Positions 62,496 to 64,000 of a stretch of 64,000 nucleotides of DNA are shown piece by piece. This DNA comes from Bradyrhizobium sp. S69 (GTDB lineage: Bacteria > Pseudomonadota > Alphaproteobacteria > Rhizobiales > Xanthobacteraceae): NCBI RefSeq assembly GCF_009766005.1, contig NZ_LMUK01000046.1, positions 62,001-126,000 of the forward strand, given 5' to 3'. A program made the position numbers and the translations under genes. The first letter of the stretch is position 1; every line of letters starts with the position of its first letter. The notes beneath the pieces are model-generated. The model did no database searches, was not told where the DNA came from, and saw nothing but the letters and a program-made list of their open reading frames with translations.

Positions 62496-63693
62496 GATCG
62501 TCTTCTGTCTCCAGCGTGCCGCCGGCGAAGTTGCGATAGATGAAACGCTTGCTGTCGGCGGCGGCCTCGGTCTCCGCGAGCTTGAAAATCTGCTCGTGCA
62601 GCGGCGACAGCGTGCAGGCCGGATCGGTCGCGCCGGCATCGCCGGTCAGCGCGAAGGCCTGGCAGCGGCAGCCGCCGAAATCGACTTCCTTGAACTCGCA
62701 GCTTTGGCACGGCTCGGGCATCCAGCCGGTGCCGCGATAGCGGTTGAAGGCCTCGGAGTTTTGCCAGATCCAGGCGATCGAATGATTGGAGCGCACCGAC
62801 AAGAATTCGAGCCCGGTGATGCTCTCGGCGGCGTGGCAGGGCAGGATCTTGCCGGCGGGCGAGATGTTGAAGAACTGCCGGCCCCAGCCGCCCATGCATT
62901 TCTTCGGCCGCAGCGCGTAATAGTCCGGCACCACATAGTCGATCGCCAGAATGCCCTTCAGCCGCACCTCGGCGTCCTCGACGATGCGGCTGGTCTCCTC
63001 GATCTGCTCGATGGTCGGCATCAGCGCGGCGCGATTCTTCAGCGCCCAGCCATAATATTGCACATTGGCGACTTCGAGCCGGTCGGCGTCGAGGTCGACC
63101 GCCATCTGGATGATGTCGGACAATTGATGCAGGTTCTGGCGGTGCATCACCGCGTTGACCGTCAACGGCAGATCCAGCTCGCGGGTCCATTTCGCCACTT
63201 CGAGCTTCTTCTGATGCGCCTGCTTCAGACCGGCGACGCGATTGGCCACCACCGGCTCGTTGCCCTGGAAGCTGATCTGCACATGGCACAGCCCGGCGTC
63301 GGCCAGCGCCGCGAGTCTTTCTTTGGTTAGTAGCACCGCCGAGGTGATCAGGTTGGAATACAGCCCGACATCGCTGGCGTGCTGCACCAGTTCGACCAAA
63401 TCCTTGCGCGCGGTGGGCTCGCCGCCGGAGAAATGGATCTGCAACACGCCCATTTCGGCGAGCTCGGTCAGCACCTTCTTCCACTCGTCGGTGGTCAATT
63501 CGGTGCCGCCGCGATCGAGCTCCACGGGATTGGAGCAATACGGGCATTGCAGCGGACAACGATGGGTGATCTCGGCCAGCACCGCCAGCGGAATGCCGTA
63601 GGTCTCCGCGATCGAGCCGCGTGATTCCAGCACCGCAAGCCCGTCGCCGGGATCGCGTAGCGCCACTTTGGTTTCTGTAACGGTCGTGCTCAT
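62485..63693 (-). CDS. pqqE: PqqE, radical SAM enzyme of PQQ biosynthesis
   Basis: A 402-residue radical S-adenosylmethionine enzyme that crosslinks Glu and Tyr of the PqqA peptide. The cluster motif THRCPLQCPYCSNP gives Cys46, Cys50 and Cys53; FSGGEPTARKDLVELV is the SAM GGE motif; the C-terminal SPASM region has the cysteines in KKCMGGWGRQFFNISPAG, LPCHAAESI, CQSCEFKEVDFGGCRCQAF. It overlaps pqqD's stop by ATGA. PqqD delivers PqqA to it. Confidence 0.97.
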   Translation of the reverse strand: MSTTVTETKVALRDPGDGLAVLESRGSIAETYGIPLAVLAEITHRCPLQCPYCSNPVELDRGGTELTTDEWKKVLTELAEMGVLQIHFSGGEPTARKDLVELVQHASDVGLYSNLITSAVLLTKERLAALADAGLCHVQISFQGNEPVVANRVAGLKQAHQKKLEVAKWTRELDLPLTVNAVMHRQNLHQLSDIIQMAVDLDADRLEVANVQYYGWALKNRAALMPTIEQIEETSRIVEDAEVRLKGILAIDYVVPDYYALRPKKCMGGWGRQFFNISPAGKILPCHAAESITGLEFLSVRSNHSIAWIWQNSEAFNRYRGTGWMPEPCQSCEFKEVDFGGCRCQAFALTGDAGATDPACTLSPLHEQIFKLAETEAAADSKRFIYRNFAGGTLETEDDHGA

Positions 63694-64000
63694 GACGTTT
63701 TCTCGCGAGCTTCGGTCAGGAAGCCTTTGTCGGCCAGGTCTTGCAGCATGGCGACGACGTCGGTTGCGATCGCCTCGCGTTCGGCGGCGTATTTGACCGC
63801 GAGCAGGTCGACCATATCGGCGACGCTGCGGACGCCATCGCAGAGCTGAAGCACCTCGACCGCGATCTCGTCCGGCGCCAGCACGCGCTCCGGCGCCAGG
63901 ATCACCCAGACCTGCCGCGTCTCATCGAATCTCAGCTTGGCATGCCGCGGCAATACCGGCCGGCTGGTTTCGCTGACACTGATGTTGCGGCTGCGCAGGG
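63690..64000 (-). CDS. pqqD: PqqD, PqqA peptide chaperone (5' end beyond window)
   Basis: The C-terminal part of a PqqD: LPRHAKLRFDETRQVWVILA, PERVLAPDEIAVEVLQLCDG, VADMVDLLAVKYAAE, VAMLQDLADKGFL. PqqD is a small winged-helix-like peptide chaperone that binds PqqA and PqqE. The frame stays open from the stop at 63690 to the right edge (upstream residues SRNISVSETSRPV); no in-frame ATG is present, only a TTG at 63953 that would cut into the conserved N terminus. The start is therefore most likely off the edge; a fused PqqC-PqqD is also possible. Confidence 0.9.
   Translation of the reverse strand, partial: LRSRNISVSETSRPVLPRHAKLRFDETRQVWVILAPERVLAPDEIAVEVLQLCDGVRSVADMVDLLAVKYAAEREAIATDVVAMLQDLADKGFLTEAREKTS

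Overview
The window is high-GC, gene-dense DNA from an alphaproteobacterium that looks like the Bradyrhizobium/Rhodopseudomonas group (inferred from gene content and gene order, from codon use rich in G/C at third positions, and from several families of palindromic intergenic repeats). I see no rRNA, tRNA, CRISPR array, transposase or prophage gene.

Left part (1-11.4 kb): a TusA-family sulfurtransferase, an OFA-type oxalate/formate-like MFS carrier and a PsiF-like secreted protein, then an accessory stretch of poorly known genes. These include two adjacent membrane proteins with cyclic-nucleotide-binding domains (one built into a ZIP-like transporter fold), two paralogous small proteins, a second MFS carrier, and a DapA-like protein whose Schiff-base lysine is replaced by asparagine. 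Five copies of a 51-bp two-block motif lie at matching orientation in front of small genes and the kdp operon.

11.7-20.5 kb: the complete potassium-uptake locus: a 27-residue membrane peptide, kdpF, kdpA, kdpB, kdpC, kdpD, kdpE. Repeats have entered this operon and form the 3' end of kdpD. 20.7-25.7 kb: a basic lysine-rich protein, the divergent NHEJ pair ku/ligD, a DUF3309 membrane peptide with a GGAAC-N16-CGTT (EcfG-like) promoter, and a polyhydroxyalkanoate-system protein.

25.8-43.9 kb: an alpha-glucan/trehalose locus: glgE, treS-maltokinase fusion, glgB, glgX, treZ, treY on the minus strand, with malQ and a GH15 enzyme divergent. Together they link maltose-1-phosphate polymerisation, branching, debranching and two trehalose routes. 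44.1-51.8 kb: a pentose-phosphate/Entner-Doudoroff entry cluster: tal-pgi fusion, gnd, zwf, pgl, gntK and a HAD phosphatase.

52-64 kb: a secreted hydrolase, an orphan branched-chain-amino-acid-type binding protein, a three-gene 2-oxoacid:ferredoxin oxidoreductase unit with a GltD-like flavoprotein, and a co-oriented run pqqD-pqqE-pip-DUF4286-chrA that runs off the right edge.
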